Under the pieces are notes generated by a model. The model saw nothing but the letters and a program-made list of their open reading frames with translations. It searched no databases and was not told where the DNA came from. From Chitinophagaceae bacterium (GTDB taxonomy: Bacteria > Bacteroidota > Bacteroidia > Chitinophagales > Chitinophagaceae), in NCBI GenBank assembly GCA_947375185.1, contig CANCEU010000005.1:1-64000 (forward strand): 64,000 bases of DNA, given 5' to 3'. The stretch's first letter is position 1, and every line of letters begins with the position of its first letter. Position numbers and translations under genes: made by a program. Of this stretch, positions 7,519-16,271 are shown one piece after another.

Positions 7519-9366
7519 ATGAGCGACGAAATTAAACACGAATGTGGCCTAGCCTATATTCGCTTAAGAAAACCCTTCTCTTATTATTTGCAAAAAAGAG
7601 GGACGGTTACCTACGGACTTAACAAATTATATCTTTTGATGGAAAAACAGCACAATCGTGGTCAAGATGGTGCTGGTTTAGCAACTTTAAAATTAAATAT
7701 AGAATCGGGGAATCCTTTTTTATACCGCCAACGTAGCAATGCTCCTCAACCTATTGCGGATTTATTTTACAAAATTGGTTTAGAGATTCAAGAGCTTGAA
7801 AAATTCCAACCCAATATTAGCAAGCACCCAGGATTAATGAAAGGACATTTGCCTTTTATGGGTGAAATTTTACTAGGCCATTTGCGCTATGGAACACAAG
7901 GCAAAAACAATGTTGAATTTTGTCATCCATTTATCAAAAAAGATTTAGTGCCAGGAAAAAATATTGCTCTTGCGGGTAATTTCAACTTGGTTAATACAGA
8001 TGAATTGTTTCAACAAATTGGATTTGATCCAGGTCCATTTGAAAAACAAAGTGACCTTGCTGCCATGATGGAAGTGATTCATCACTTTCTAGTTAAAGAA
8101 GAAGCATTGAATCCTAATGCACCTAATATTGTAAATGTATTAAAACAAGCTGCTCCTTTATTTGATGGAGGTTTTACAATTGGCGGTTTAATTGGTAATG
8201 GGTACAGCTTTATTATGCGCGATGCCAATGGCATTCGCCCAGCTTATTATTACATTGATGGAGAAGTAATTGTTGCTGCAAGTGAGCGCGCTTCTATTCG
8301 TACTACTTTTAATGTAGGCGAAAATGAAGTTTTGGAATTGATGCCAGGAACTGCATTGATTGTGGATGACAATGGTAATTATAAAATTGAACAAATTATT
8401 GAGCCAAAGGAAAGAAGAGCATGTTCATTTGAACGTATTTATTTTTCAAGAGGTAGCGATGAAAAAATATATCGAGAGCGTATTGCTTTAGGAAATCATT
8501 TAAGTAAAATTGTGTTAGATCGTATTGAAAAAGATTTAAAGCATACAATCTTTTCTTACATTCCAAACACTGCCGAAGTTGCCTTTTATGGTTTAGTAAA
8601 AGGAATGGAGCAATATTTAAATAAGATTAAAGTAGAACGTATTTTAAGCTGGGGTAAGGAGGTTGATCCTGAGCGCTTGGAGGAAATGGTGAATCGAAAA
8701 ATTCGTCAAGAAAAAATCGCCATTAAAGATGTTAAGTTAAGAACTTTTATTACTGCTGATGCGAATCGTAATGAAATGGTTCAGCACGTTTATGATATTA
8801 CTTATGGAACAGTCAAAAAAGACGAGGATACCTTAGTGGTAATAGATGATAGTATTGTACGCGGAACTACTTTAAAAGAAAGTATCATAAGAATGTTGTC
8901 AAGACTTTCTCCTAAAAAAATAATTGTTGTTTCTTCGGCTCCTCAAATCAGGTACCCAGATTGTTACGGTATTGACATGAGCAAGATGGGTGACTTTATT
9001 GCTTTTAAAGCGGCTATAGCATTATTGGAAGAAAGAGGAATGACGAATGTGATAGATGATACTTACCAAAAAATAAAAGCGTTAGAAGTAAATGGAGCGT
9101 TACACACCGAGAATGTGGTACGTCAACTTTACAAGCCATTTTCACCTGAAGAAATTTCAGATAAAATTGCACAATTAATTACCCCTAGTAATGTAAATAT
9201 TCCGGTTGAAGTCATTTATCAAACCATCGAAGATTTACATGAGTGTTGCCCAACCAATACAGGTGACTGGTACTTCACGGGGAACTATCCAACACCAGGA
9301 GGTAACAGGGTTTGCAACAAAGCCTTTGTAAATTATGTAGAAGGAAATAACGTTAGAGGATATTAA
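7519..9366 (+). CDS. purF: Amidophosphoribosyltransferase, long Bacteroidota form
   Basis: Catalyses the first committed step of purine synthesis, PRPP plus glutamine to phosphoribosylamine. The N-terminal Ntn glutaminase domain has Cys9 in HECGLAY, expected to become the nucleophile after propeptide removal, with NRGQDGAGLA and HLRYGTQG motifs. The phosphoribosyltransferase domain carries VVIDDSIVRGTTL (PRPP loop, about 440-452). At 615 residues it exceeds the roughly 500 of E. coli PurF, matching the longer Bacteroidota form. A monocistronic unit closed by a strong terminator. Confidence 0.93.
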   Translation: MSDEIKHECGLAYIRLRKPFSYYLQKRGTVTYGLNKLYLLMEKQHNRGQDGAGLATLKLNIESGNPFLYRQRSNAPQPIADLFYKIGLEIQELEKFQPNISKHPGLMKGHLPFMGEILLGHLRYGTQGKNNVEFCHPFIKKDLVPGKNIALAGNFNLVNTDELFQQIGFDPGPFEKQSDLAAMMEVIHHFLVKEEALNPNAPNIVNVLKQAAPLFDGGFTIGGLIGNGYSFIMRDANGIRPAYYYIDGEVIVAASERASIRTTFNVGENEVLELMPGTALIVDDNGNYKIEQIIEPKERRACSFERIYFSRGSDEKIYRERIALGNHLSKIVLDRIEKDLKHTIFSYIPNTAEVAFYGLVKGMEQYLNKIKVERILSWGKEVDPERLEEMVNRKIRQEKIAIKDVKLRTFITADANRNEMVQHVYDITYGTVKKDEDTLVVIDDSIVRGTTLKESIIRMLSRLSPKKIIVVSSAPQIRYPDCYGIDMSKMGDFIAFKAAIALLEERGMTNVIDDTYQKIKALEVNGALHTENVVRQLYKPFSPEEISDKIAQLITPSNVNIPVEVIYQTIEDLHECCPTNTGDWYFTGNYPTPGGNRVCNKAFVNYVEGNNVRGY

Positions 9367-9398
9367 TAAAAAAGGAGCCACCGGCTCCTTTTTTATTA
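9364..9398. terminator. Bidirectional intrinsic terminator between purF and the KAS III-like gene
   Basis: Arms 9364-9379 and 9383-9398 form a perfect 16-bp stem with a 3-nt ACC loop. The GGAGCC/GGCTCC core is flanked by six A on one side and six T on the other, so it can terminate both convergent genes. Confidence 0.9.
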
Positions 9399-9433
9399 AT
9401 ATGGCTTTAAGAGGCACTTATACGCTAAAGAAC

Positions 9434-10498
9434 TTATACTCTATAACAAATAGCATTGATATTCATTCCAGCTCCAACGGATGCAAAAATAACAATATCG
9501 CCTTTGTTTAATTGGTGTTCGGGGTATTTGCCATGCTTCACCATATCGTACAAGGTAGGGATGGTGGCAACCGAGCTATTTCCTAAATCATGAATGCTCA
9601 TTGGCATAATATTTTCAGGCACTTCTCTTGTTCCGTATAATTTAAATAAGGCTTTTATAAAGCCTTCATCCATTTTTTCATTGGCCTGATGCAAGAAAAA
9701 CTTCTTTACATCTTTAATATCAACTCCCGCCTTTTCAATACATTCTTTCATGGCAATAGGAACATTCTTAATCGCATATTCATATACCTTGCGCCCCTTC
9801 ATTTTTATATACCTAGTTTCTTCTTCTCCTTCTGGATGATATGATTTCCCTAAGTATAAAAAATAAGTCTCATCATTGCAATGACTTTGCACGCTTGCAG
9901 CTAAAATGCCACTGTCAGTTGAATTGTCACCTTCCACTATACAAGCCCCTGCGCCGTCACTAAAAATCATGCTATCTCTATCGTGTGGATCTACCACTCT
10001 ACTTAATGTCTCTGCTCCAATTACTAAGCAACGCTTTGCCATGCCTGATTTAATAAATGCGTCTGCTTGAATCACCCCTTGTATCCATCCAGGACAACCA
10101 AATAAAATATCATATGCAACACAACTTGGATTATGAATGCCTAATTGATTTTTTACGCGTGATGCAATTGCTGGAATTGTATCTGTTTGAATTGTTCCTG
10201 GTAGTACATTTCCGAAGTTATGTGCAACAATAATCTGATCAATGGTTTCTGGATCAATGCCGGCATCTTGAATGGCTAATTTTGATGCCTCTGTAGCCAT
10301 CTCAGAAGTGTTCATGCTTTTTTCGGCATATCTTCTTTCATAAATGCCAGTGATATCTTTAAATTTTTCAACAATCTCTTCATTTGGAGTTGCAATTAAT
10401 TCGCCATTCTCTCCATAAAATGAGTTATTGATGAAATCTTTATTGGTCTTAACAATATTAGGAATATAGCTGCCAGTACCGGTAATAATAGTTGCCAT
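9434..10498 (-). CDS. 3-oxoacyl-ACP synthase III (KAS III)-like enzyme
   Basis: A 354-residue thiolase-fold condensing enzyme. The Cys-His-Asn triad is visible: Cys135 (LFGCPGW), His270 (FFLHQAN) and Asn307 (LGNSSVA). KAS III normally condenses acyl-CoA with malonyl-ACP to start fatty acids. The insertions and the divergent N-terminus suggest a FabH paralogue with another acyl substrate rather than the housekeeping enzyme, so no symbol is given. It follows kdsD and manC on the same strand 60 nt after manC and may be co-transcribed, which would suggest an envelope-related acyl chain. Confidence 0.85.
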   Translation of the reverse strand: MATIITGTGSYIPNIVKTNKDFINNSFYGENGELIATPNEEIVEKFKDITGIYERRYAEKSMNTSEMATEASKLAIQDAGIDPETIDQIIVAHNFGNVLPGTIQTDTIPAIASRVKNQLGIHNPSCVAYDILFGCPGWIQGVIQADAFIKSGMAKRCLVIGAETLSRVVDPHDRDSMIFSDGAGACIVEGDNSTDSGILAASVQSHCNDETYFLYLGKSYHPEGEEETRYIKMKGRKVYEYAIKNVPIAMKECIEKAGVDIKDVKKFFLHQANEKMDEGFIKALFKLYGTREVPENIMPMSIHDLGNSSVATIPTLYDMVKHGKYPEHQLNKGDIVIFASVGAGMNINAICYRV

Positions 10499-10558
10499 AA
10501 GGGGAATCTTGAGGTTAAAGCAATCGTTTAGATTGGTAAGTTATGATTTAATAATAAA

Positions 10559-11653
10559 CTATATGTATTTATCGCCCTTATTTCTCTTCACTTCCGCTAC
10601 ATATTCTTTTATGGATTGCTCTTTTTCTTTGCTGCAAATAAGTAGTACATCCTTAGTGTCAACAATGATAAAGTCATCTAATCCTTGCACTACAACTAAT
10701 TTGTCTTTTGGCGCATTAATCATACACTTTGTCGCATCAATAACTACCACATTATCCGAAGCTACAGCGTTGCTAAAATAGTCCTTCTCCATATTATCGT
10801 ATGCACTATTCCATGTTCCTAAATCGCTCCACCCAAATGATGAAGGGATTACATAAACATTATCTGCCTTTTCCATGATAGCAATGTCAATAGAAATATT
10901 AGTACACTGAGGATATATTTTTTGAATAGACTGCTTTTCTTTCTCTGTATTAAAATTTTCCTTTTCATTGTCGAACAACTCGAACATTTCAGGTTGCAAT
11001 TTTTCAAATGCTGTCAAAATGGTATTTGCTTTCCACGCAAAGATACCTGCGTTCCATAAAAAGTCTCCGCTCTCAATAAAGGATTGTGCAATTTCTAAAC
11101 TTGGCTTTTCGGTAAAAGTTTTTACTTTAAAAACCCCATTCGCAACTTCTAATCCTTCATATTGAATATAGCCATATCCAGTATTTGGATGAGATGGTTT
11201 TATGCCAAGTGTTACCAATGCTTTGATATTAGCAACAAAATCTAAAGCATGTTCCACAATTTTCTGAAAATTATCTTCTTCCAATATTAAGTGATCACTT
11301 GGTGCAACAATAAAGGTTGCTTCAGGATCTTTTTGCGCCAATTTAAAAGAGATGTAAGCAATGCAAGGAGCAGTATTTTTTTTGCTAGGCTCTGCTAAAA
11401 TATTTTCAATAGGAAGTGTTGGCAATTGTTTTTTTACTATGTCAACATATTCTTCAGAAGTAACGATGTAAATATTTTCAATTGGAATAAATTTTGCATA
11501 ACGATCAAATGTCCATTGAATCAATGTTTTACCCGTATTCAATACATCTAAGAATTGTTTTGGATAGGAAGTTCTGCTCATTGGCCAAAATCTACTTCCA
11601 ATTCCACCCGCCATGATAGCAACGTAATGATGTTTATTGTTCATCCCTTTCAT
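10559..11653 (-). CDS. manC: Mannose-1-phosphate guanylyltransferase
   Basis: Makes GDP-mannose from GTP and mannose 1-phosphate for polysaccharides and glycoconjugates. The nucleotidyltransferase signature AGGIGSRFWPMSRTSYPKQF is at residues 15-34, followed by VAPSDHLI, FTEKPS and WNAGIFAW, all typical of the GMP family. At 364 residues it has only the pyrophosphorylase domain, without the C-terminal isomerase domain of bifunctional enzymes. The start may be the first ATG (11653) or the ATG three codons later. It lies 8 nt downstream of kdsD and is surely co-transcribed with it. Confidence 0.92.
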   Translation of the reverse strand: MKGMNNKHHYVAIMAGGIGSRFWPMSRTSYPKQFLDVLNTGKTLIQWTFDRYAKFIPIENIYIVTSEEYVDIVKKQLPTLPIENILAEPSKKNTAPCIAYISFKLAQKDPEATFIVAPSDHLILEEDNFQKIVEHALDFVANIKALVTLGIKPSHPNTGYGYIQYEGLEVANGVFKVKTFTEKPSLEIAQSFIESGDFLWNAGIFAWKANTILTAFEKLQPEMFELFDNEKENFNTEKEKQSIQKIYPQCTNISIDIAIMEKADNVYVIPSSFGWSDLGTWNSAYDNMEKDYFSNAVASDNVVVIDATKCMINAPKDKLVVVQGLDDFIIVDTKDVLLICSKEKEQSIKEYVAEVKRNKGDKYI

Positions 11654-11661
11654 TATTTATT

Positions 11662-12624
11662 TTATAAAATCCCCTCTCTCATTAGGTCATGCATATGAAT
11701 CATGCCTATAAATTGATTTCCCGCCGCAACTATTATTTGACTAATATCTTTTTGTTCCATTAATGCAAGTCCATCAACCGCCAAGGCATCAGGGGCAATA
11801 GTAATTGGTGCTTGGTGATAAATATCTGCAGCAGTTAAATTTTGTATGGTAGTATGCTGTTCAAGCATTCTTCGTATATCGCCATCTGTTATAATTCCTG
11901 CTACTTTGTTATCCGCATCTACAACTGCAGTTGCGCCTAATCTGTTTTTGGAAATGGTTAAAATCACTTCCTTTAAATTGGTGGTAAGTGAAACAGCTGG
12001 TTTAGTATTTGCATTTGCAATTTGTCCAACAGTGAGCGTAAGTCTTTTGCCTAAATTCCCACCTGGATGAAATTTAGCAAAATCAATGGCTTTAAAATGA
12101 TTCAATTCCATTAAACACATGGCCACTAAATCGCCCATTACTATTTGTGCAGTGGTGGATGATGTTGGCGCTAAGTTATTGCTACAAGCTTCTTTTTGTA
12201 CGGTTGTATTTAAAACCCAAGTGGATTCTTTTGCTAGGTAGCTTTCCGTATTTCCAACCATACCAATTAAGACATTTCCAAACTGTTTTACCAATTGTAC
12301 TAAATTCTTAATTTCAGGGCTTTCTCCACTTTTGCTAATAATTAAAACAATATCATTTGGCGTTATCATGCCAGAGTCTCCGTGTATTGCTTCGGCGGCA
12401 TGTAAAAAAATAGAAGGGGTGCCCGTTGAATTACAAGTTGCAACTATTTTTTGAGCGATAATGGAACTTTTGCCAATGCCACTTACAATAAAACGGCCAT
12501 TACATGCTTGAATAGCTTTGACTGCTTGTTCAAAATTATCATCTATGAAATTTGACAAAGATTGTATTGCCTCTAATTCAATTTCGAGTGTTCGTTGTGC
12601 GATTCCCTTTATGCTATTTGTCAT
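11662..12624 (-). CDS. kdsD: Arabinose-5-phosphate isomerase (KpsF/GutQ/KdsD family)
   Basis: Converts ribulose 5-phosphate to arabinose 5-phosphate, the precursor of Kdo in lipopolysaccharide. The N-terminal SIS domain (about 35-170) shows GIGKSSIIAQK, HGDSGMI and IISKSGESPEI; LAPTSSTTAQ and KFHPGGNLGKRL are family hallmarks. Two CBS repeats (about 205-320; ATAVVDADNKVAGIITDGDIRR) follow. At 320 residues it has the normal length. Heads a leftward unit with manC. Confidence 0.93.
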   Translation of the reverse strand: MTNSIKGIAQRTLEIELEAIQSLSNFIDDNFEQAVKAIQACNGRFIVSGIGKSSIIAQKIVATCNSTGTPSIFLHAAEAIHGDSGMITPNDIVLIISKSGESPEIKNLVQLVKQFGNVLIGMVGNTESYLAKESTWVLNTTVQKEACSNNLAPTSSTTAQIVMGDLVAMCLMELNHFKAIDFAKFHPGGNLGKRLTLTVGQIANANTKPAVSLTTNLKEVILTISKNRLGATAVVDADNKVAGIITDGDIRRMLEQHTTIQNLTAADIYHQAPITIAPDALAVDGLALMEQKDISQIIVAAGNQFIGMIHMHDLMREGIL

Positions 12625-12641
12625 ATGCTTTTAAAGATGGA

Positions 12642-12649
12642 CAAAGTTA
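12642..12649 (-). promoter_or_regulatory. -7 promoter box of kdsD
   Basis: TAACTTTG on the minus strand matches TAnnTTTG, 17 nt before the kdsD ATG. No clear -33 was found. Confidence 0.5.
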
Positions 12650-12711
12650 ATGTTTCATATACTTTTATGCCCTAATTATAAGAAAACCTTAAAAAAAAGA
12701 CATTTATTAAA

Positions 12712-12726
12712 ATTCCATATTGGAAT
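12712..12726. promoter_or_regulatory. Palindrome in the kdsD-recQ divergent region
   Basis: ATTCCA-TAT-TGGAAT is a perfect 6-3-6 dyad midway between two divergent genes, in the place expected of an operator. No regulator is known for it. Confidence 0.3.
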
Positions 12727-12802
12727 GAACAAATCTTGCAATAAATTCGTTAACTTATTGAACCTAATTTTACCGAAAAGATTGATTTTAAGATATTTAT
12801 AA

Positions 12803-15061
12803 ATGCCAAAAGCTAAAAAAACACCAAAACCCGCTTCAAATGCAGACTCAAATCCTCAAGGATTAGGTAAAAGCGACATAGTTGCTGCACTTGAACAACA
12901 TTTTGGGTTTAAAGAATTTAAAGGAACGCAGGAAAAAGCCATCTTATCTCTTTTAAGTGGCAGGGATACATTTGTCATTATGCCAACCGGAGGTGGAAAA
13001 AGCTTATGCTATCAGTTGCCTGCGCTTATGTTGCCGGGATGTGCTATTGTAGTATCTCCATTAATTGCTTTAATGAAGAATCAAGTTGACTTGGTAAGAG
13101 GATATAGTGAAAAGGACGATGTTGCCCATTTTTTAAATTCTTCCTTAAATAAAGGACAAATCAAGGAGGTTAAATCGGATCTATTATCAGGGAAAACCAA
13201 GTTGTTATATGTTGCTCCAGAAACGTTAACTAAACAAGAAAATTTAGATTTTTTTAGTGATTTAAAAATTTCCTTTTTTGCGGTAGATGAGGCGCACTGT
13301 ATTTCAGAATGGGGTCATGATTTTAGACCAGAATACAGAAGATTAAAAGAGATGATGGAAGAGATTAATAATCAAGTTCCTATCATTGCATTAACAGCAA
13401 CGGCAACTCCAAAAGTACAATCAGATATTGTTAAGAATCTTTGCTTACGTGATCCGGAAGTTTTAATTTCTTCCTTTAATAGAGCCAATTTATATTACGA
13501 GGTACAACCCAAAGTAAAAAAGGAATTGACCATTAAGAGCATAGTAAAATATATTACAGGTCACAAAGGCAAGAGTGGTATTATTTATACTTTAAATAGA
13601 AAAACCACCGAAGAGCTTGCAGATATTTTAAAAGCAAATAATATTAAGGCAGTGGCATATCATGCAGGCCTTGATCAAAAGTTAAGAGCGGATAGACAGG
13701 ACCAGTTTTTAAATGAAGATGTGCAGGTAATCGTTGCTACTATTGCATTTGGAATGGGTATCGACAAGCCAGACATACGATTTGTAATTCACTATAATAT
13801 ACCTAAGTCAATTGAAAATTATTATCAAGAAACAGGTAGAGCAGGTAGAGATGGCTTGGAAGGAAACTGTATTTTGTATTACGCTCACTCAGATGTTACT
13901 AAGCTTGAACATTTTTTAAGAGACAAGCCTTTGAGTGAAAGAGAAGTAGGCGCGCAATTAATTGATGAGACAGTGGCATTTGCCGAAAGTGGGGTTTGTA
14001 GAAGAAGAAGTTTGTTGCATTATTTTGGCGAAGATTGGCCAGATAAAAATTGCGGTAATTGTGATAACTGCTTGCATCCTAAAGAAAAAATGGAGGCTAA
14101 AGCCGAGTTGGTACAATTGCTGCAAGTGATTCAAGCATTAGATGAAAGATTCGCTGCGGACTATGTTATTCAAATTATTAAGGGTGAATATACTCCTCAA
14201 ATTGGGTTATATCGTCATGAAAAATTAGCTGTTTTTGGAATTGGAAAAGACCAGGATGCACTGTTTTGGAATAGCTTGGTTCGCCAAGCCATGCTTGAAA
14301 AATTGATCGAAAAAGACATTGAAGAATATGGCTTATTAAAGCTTACTTCAAAAGGCAATAAGTTCATCAAAAAGCCTACCAGTTTCACTTTTGTGTTAAA
14401 TCAAGTTTTTGATGATGCCATTGCAGATGATGAAGAATCAGATACTGCCGGTGGTGGGCTTGCAACGACTGATGAAGCACTTTTTGAAATGCTAAAGGAA
14501 GTGCGTCAATCAGAGGCTAAAAAAAGAAAACTTCCTCCATTTGTTATCTTCTTAGAAAATTCCTTGCAGGACATGGCTACTTTATATCCTACTACTTTGG
14601 AAGAATTAGAAAGATGTCAGGGTGTGAGCAAGGGAAAATCAATAAAGTATGGCAAGCCATTTGTTGATTTGATTGACAAATATGTTATTGAAAATAATAT
14701 TGAGAAGCCGGATGATTTTGTAATGAAGTCGGTTGCTAATAAGTCAAGTAACAAAATTTATATCATTCAAAATGTAGACAAGAAAATCCCAATTGAAACT
14801 ATTGCAAAAAATAAAGACCTACGCTTAGATGAGTTGCTTGAGGAAATGGAAACCATTGCCGCAAGTGGAACAAAATTGAATTTGGATTACGCCATTGATG
14901 AATGGTTAGACGAATATGACCAAGAAGAAATCCTTGAATATTTCCAAAACTGCGAGACTTCATCATTGCAAATTGCACAAGAGGAATTAAGCGAGAACGA
15001 TTATACTTGGGAGCAATTAAAAATAATGCGCATAAAATTTTTAAGCGTCGTAGGTAATTAG
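12803..15061 (+). CDS. recQ: ATP-dependent DNA helicase RecQ
   Basis: A 3'-5' DNA helicase acting in recombination and replication-fork repair. The helicase core has Walker A MPTGGGKSLCYQLP (Lys66), the DEAH box VDEAHCISEWGHD, and motif VI QETGRAGRDG. The RecQ zinc site has Cys in GVCRRR and the CGNCDNC cluster, followed by the RQC winged helix and an HRDC domain (about 580-640, ENSLQDMATLYPTTLEEL). At 752 residues it exceeds E. coli RecQ (about 609); the added C-terminal segment looks like the helix-turn-helix domain of many long RecQ proteins. Confidence 0.95.
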   Translation: MPKAKKTPKPASNADSNPQGLGKSDIVAALEQHFGFKEFKGTQEKAILSLLSGRDTFVIMPTGGGKSLCYQLPALMLPGCAIVVSPLIALMKNQVDLVRGYSEKDDVAHFLNSSLNKGQIKEVKSDLLSGKTKLLYVAPETLTKQENLDFFSDLKISFFAVDEAHCISEWGHDFRPEYRRLKEMMEEINNQVPIIALTATATPKVQSDIVKNLCLRDPEVLISSFNRANLYYEVQPKVKKELTIKSIVKYITGHKGKSGIIYTLNRKTTEELADILKANNIKAVAYHAGLDQKLRADRQDQFLNEDVQVIVATIAFGMGIDKPDIRFVIHYNIPKSIENYYQETGRAGRDGLEGNCILYYAHSDVTKLEHFLRDKPLSEREVGAQLIDETVAFAESGVCRRRSLLHYFGEDWPDKNCGNCDNCLHPKEKMEAKAELVQLLQVIQALDERFAADYVIQIIKGEYTPQIGLYRHEKLAVFGIGKDQDALFWNSLVRQAMLEKLIEKDIEEYGLLKLTSKGNKFIKKPTSFTFVLNQVFDDAIADDEESDTAGGGLATTDEALFEMLKEVRQSEAKKRKLPPFVIFLENSLQDMATLYPTTLEELERCQGVSKGKSIKYGKPFVDLIDKYVIENNIEKPDDFVMKSVANKSSNKIYIIQNVDKKIPIETIAKNKDLRLDELLEEMETIAASGTKLNLDYAIDEWLDEYDQEEILEYFQNCETSSLQIAQEELSENDYTWEQLKIMRIKFLSVVGN

Positions 15062-15084
15062 CACTGGTTAATTAGTAACTAGTG
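15062..15084. terminator. Weak hairpin at the recQ/DUF3089 convergence
   Basis: Arms 15062-15070 and 15076-15084 pair over 9 bp (one G-U) with a 5-nt loop, overlapping the stop of the leftward gene. There is no T tract, so its termination role is uncertain. Confidence 0.25.
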
Positions 15085-16125
15085 TGCGACCTTTGAATCT
15101 AAAAAATGAGTAACCCTTACTGCCGCGTTTTTTCTAATACTTGTATAGTAAAGATTAAAATCTGCAATATGGTAGTTTGGAGTTTTAATTAAAAAATTAC
15201 CAAAAAATTTAGGTTTGGGTGTCCACAATACTCCTTCATGGTTGATTGCACCAGCTACATTTGGAATCACTTTATTAAAGTTGTATAAAATGGATCCTTC
15301 ATTGCTATTCCTTGCTACTACAGGGTTTTCACTGCTCCAGGAAAGAGGGTTAGTGACCATCGATTTAAACTTCTCTTTCTTTACAAATGGGGCTTCGTAA
15401 CCTTGTTCAAAAGTTCTCCATGCACAAATACAGCCTGTTTCATTTGGTTTGTCGCAAGCTTTCAAATTTTCAAACATAGCTGGGTCAATTACCATTCCTA
15501 CTACATAAGCCGCTACTAATTTATTTTCCAACGGTTTGCCGTCAAAATATTCTTTTAATAATCGAATGGTATGCGTTGATCCCTGACTATGTGATGCAAT
15601 AATAATTGGTCGTCCATTGTTATAATGTGCCAAGTAATATTCAAATGCATTTTTGACATCGGCATACGCTAAATCAAATGCTGCAATTGCCTTTGTAGTA
15701 TCTTCTTTGGTAATGGGATAATATGCATTAATGTTAGCTTGTCTATATCTTGGTGCATAAATTTTACCTATCTCATTAAATACACTTGCCTGATATAAAA
15801 TAGAAGAATAGTCGGTATAGATATTAATTTTTGCATTATTTAATTTTGCATTCCACCCTTCAGGCATAGTTGTATCTAAATAACTAGTGGGATAAACAAA
15901 AAATACATCCACATTTTTATTATTAATAGGAGATGAAGCCAAATTTTTTGGAATACTGTCTGAAGGATTTTTCTTTTCAGGATGCGCAGCCCAGTAATTT
16001 AAATTGCTATAATCTGGCAAATCACTTAAAGTTTCTTTCTCATATATGGCACCAAATCTTGAATAGTTACTTTGTGAGCAACTGATCATAGTTAGGCAAA
16101 ACATAATTCCAATAAAAATTCGCAT
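15079..16125 (-). CDS. DUF3089 alpha/beta-hydrolase lipoprotein
   Basis: A 348-residue predicted lipoprotein; the N-terminus MRIFIGIMFCLTMISCSQ ends in a lipobox-like ISC. It has an alpha/beta-hydrolase nucleophile elbow, ASHSQGS, and the DVFFVYPTSYLDT, ASVFNEIGKIYAPRYRQ and TGCICAWRTFEQG blocks that I associate with DUF3089. The substrate is unknown; esterase activity is an inference. It diverges from chrA across a strong dyad that overlaps its promoter. Confidence 0.85.
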   Translation of the reverse strand: MRIFIGIMFCLTMISCSQSNYSRFGAIYEKETLSDLPDYSNLNYWAAHPEKKNPSDSIPKNLASSPINNKNVDVFFVYPTSYLDTTMPEGWNAKLNNAKINIYTDYSSILYQASVFNEIGKIYAPRYRQANINAYYPITKEDTTKAIAAFDLAYADVKNAFEYYLAHYNNGRPIIIASHSQGSTHTIRLLKEYFDGKPLENKLVAAYVVGMVIDPAMFENLKACDKPNETGCICAWRTFEQGYEAPFVKKEKFKSMVTNPLSWSSENPVVARNSNEGSILYNFNKVIPNVAGAINHEGVLWTPKPKFFGNFLIKTPNYHIADFNLYYTSIRKNAAVRVTHFLDSKVAH

Positions 16126-16144
16126 AAGTGGAGTATTTGAGTTA

Positions 16145-16152
16145 CAAAGTTA
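16145..16152 (-). promoter_or_regulatory. -7 promoter box of the DUF3089 gene
   Basis: TAACTTTG on the minus strand, 19 nt before the ATG. The inverted repeat at 16151-16182 starts inside this box and covers the spacer towards -33. Confidence 0.5.
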
Positions 16153-16182
16153 TTAAATATTTGCTCCTCGAAATATTTAATA
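16151..16182. promoter_or_regulatory. Perfect 12-bp inverted repeat, candidate operator
   Basis: Arms TATTAAATATTT (16151-16162) and AAATATTTAATA (16171-16182) are perfect complements around the 8-nt spacer GCTCCTCG. The site lies between divergent genes and overlaps the leftward -7 box, as a repressor operator would. Confidence 0.5.
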
Positions 16183-16271
16183 GGATGGCAGACTTGTTAA
16201 ATATTGTGGGGAGTAGCGGTTAATGCGGGTAAATGCCTAAAATTATTTTAATTTTAGGTCAGGAGTCGCCT

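Noticed and set aside
14400-15061. RecQ C-terminal extension as a fusion to a foreign domain
   Set aside because: Long RecQ proteins with an added helix-turn-helix end are common in Bacteroidota; nothing suggests a recent fusion.
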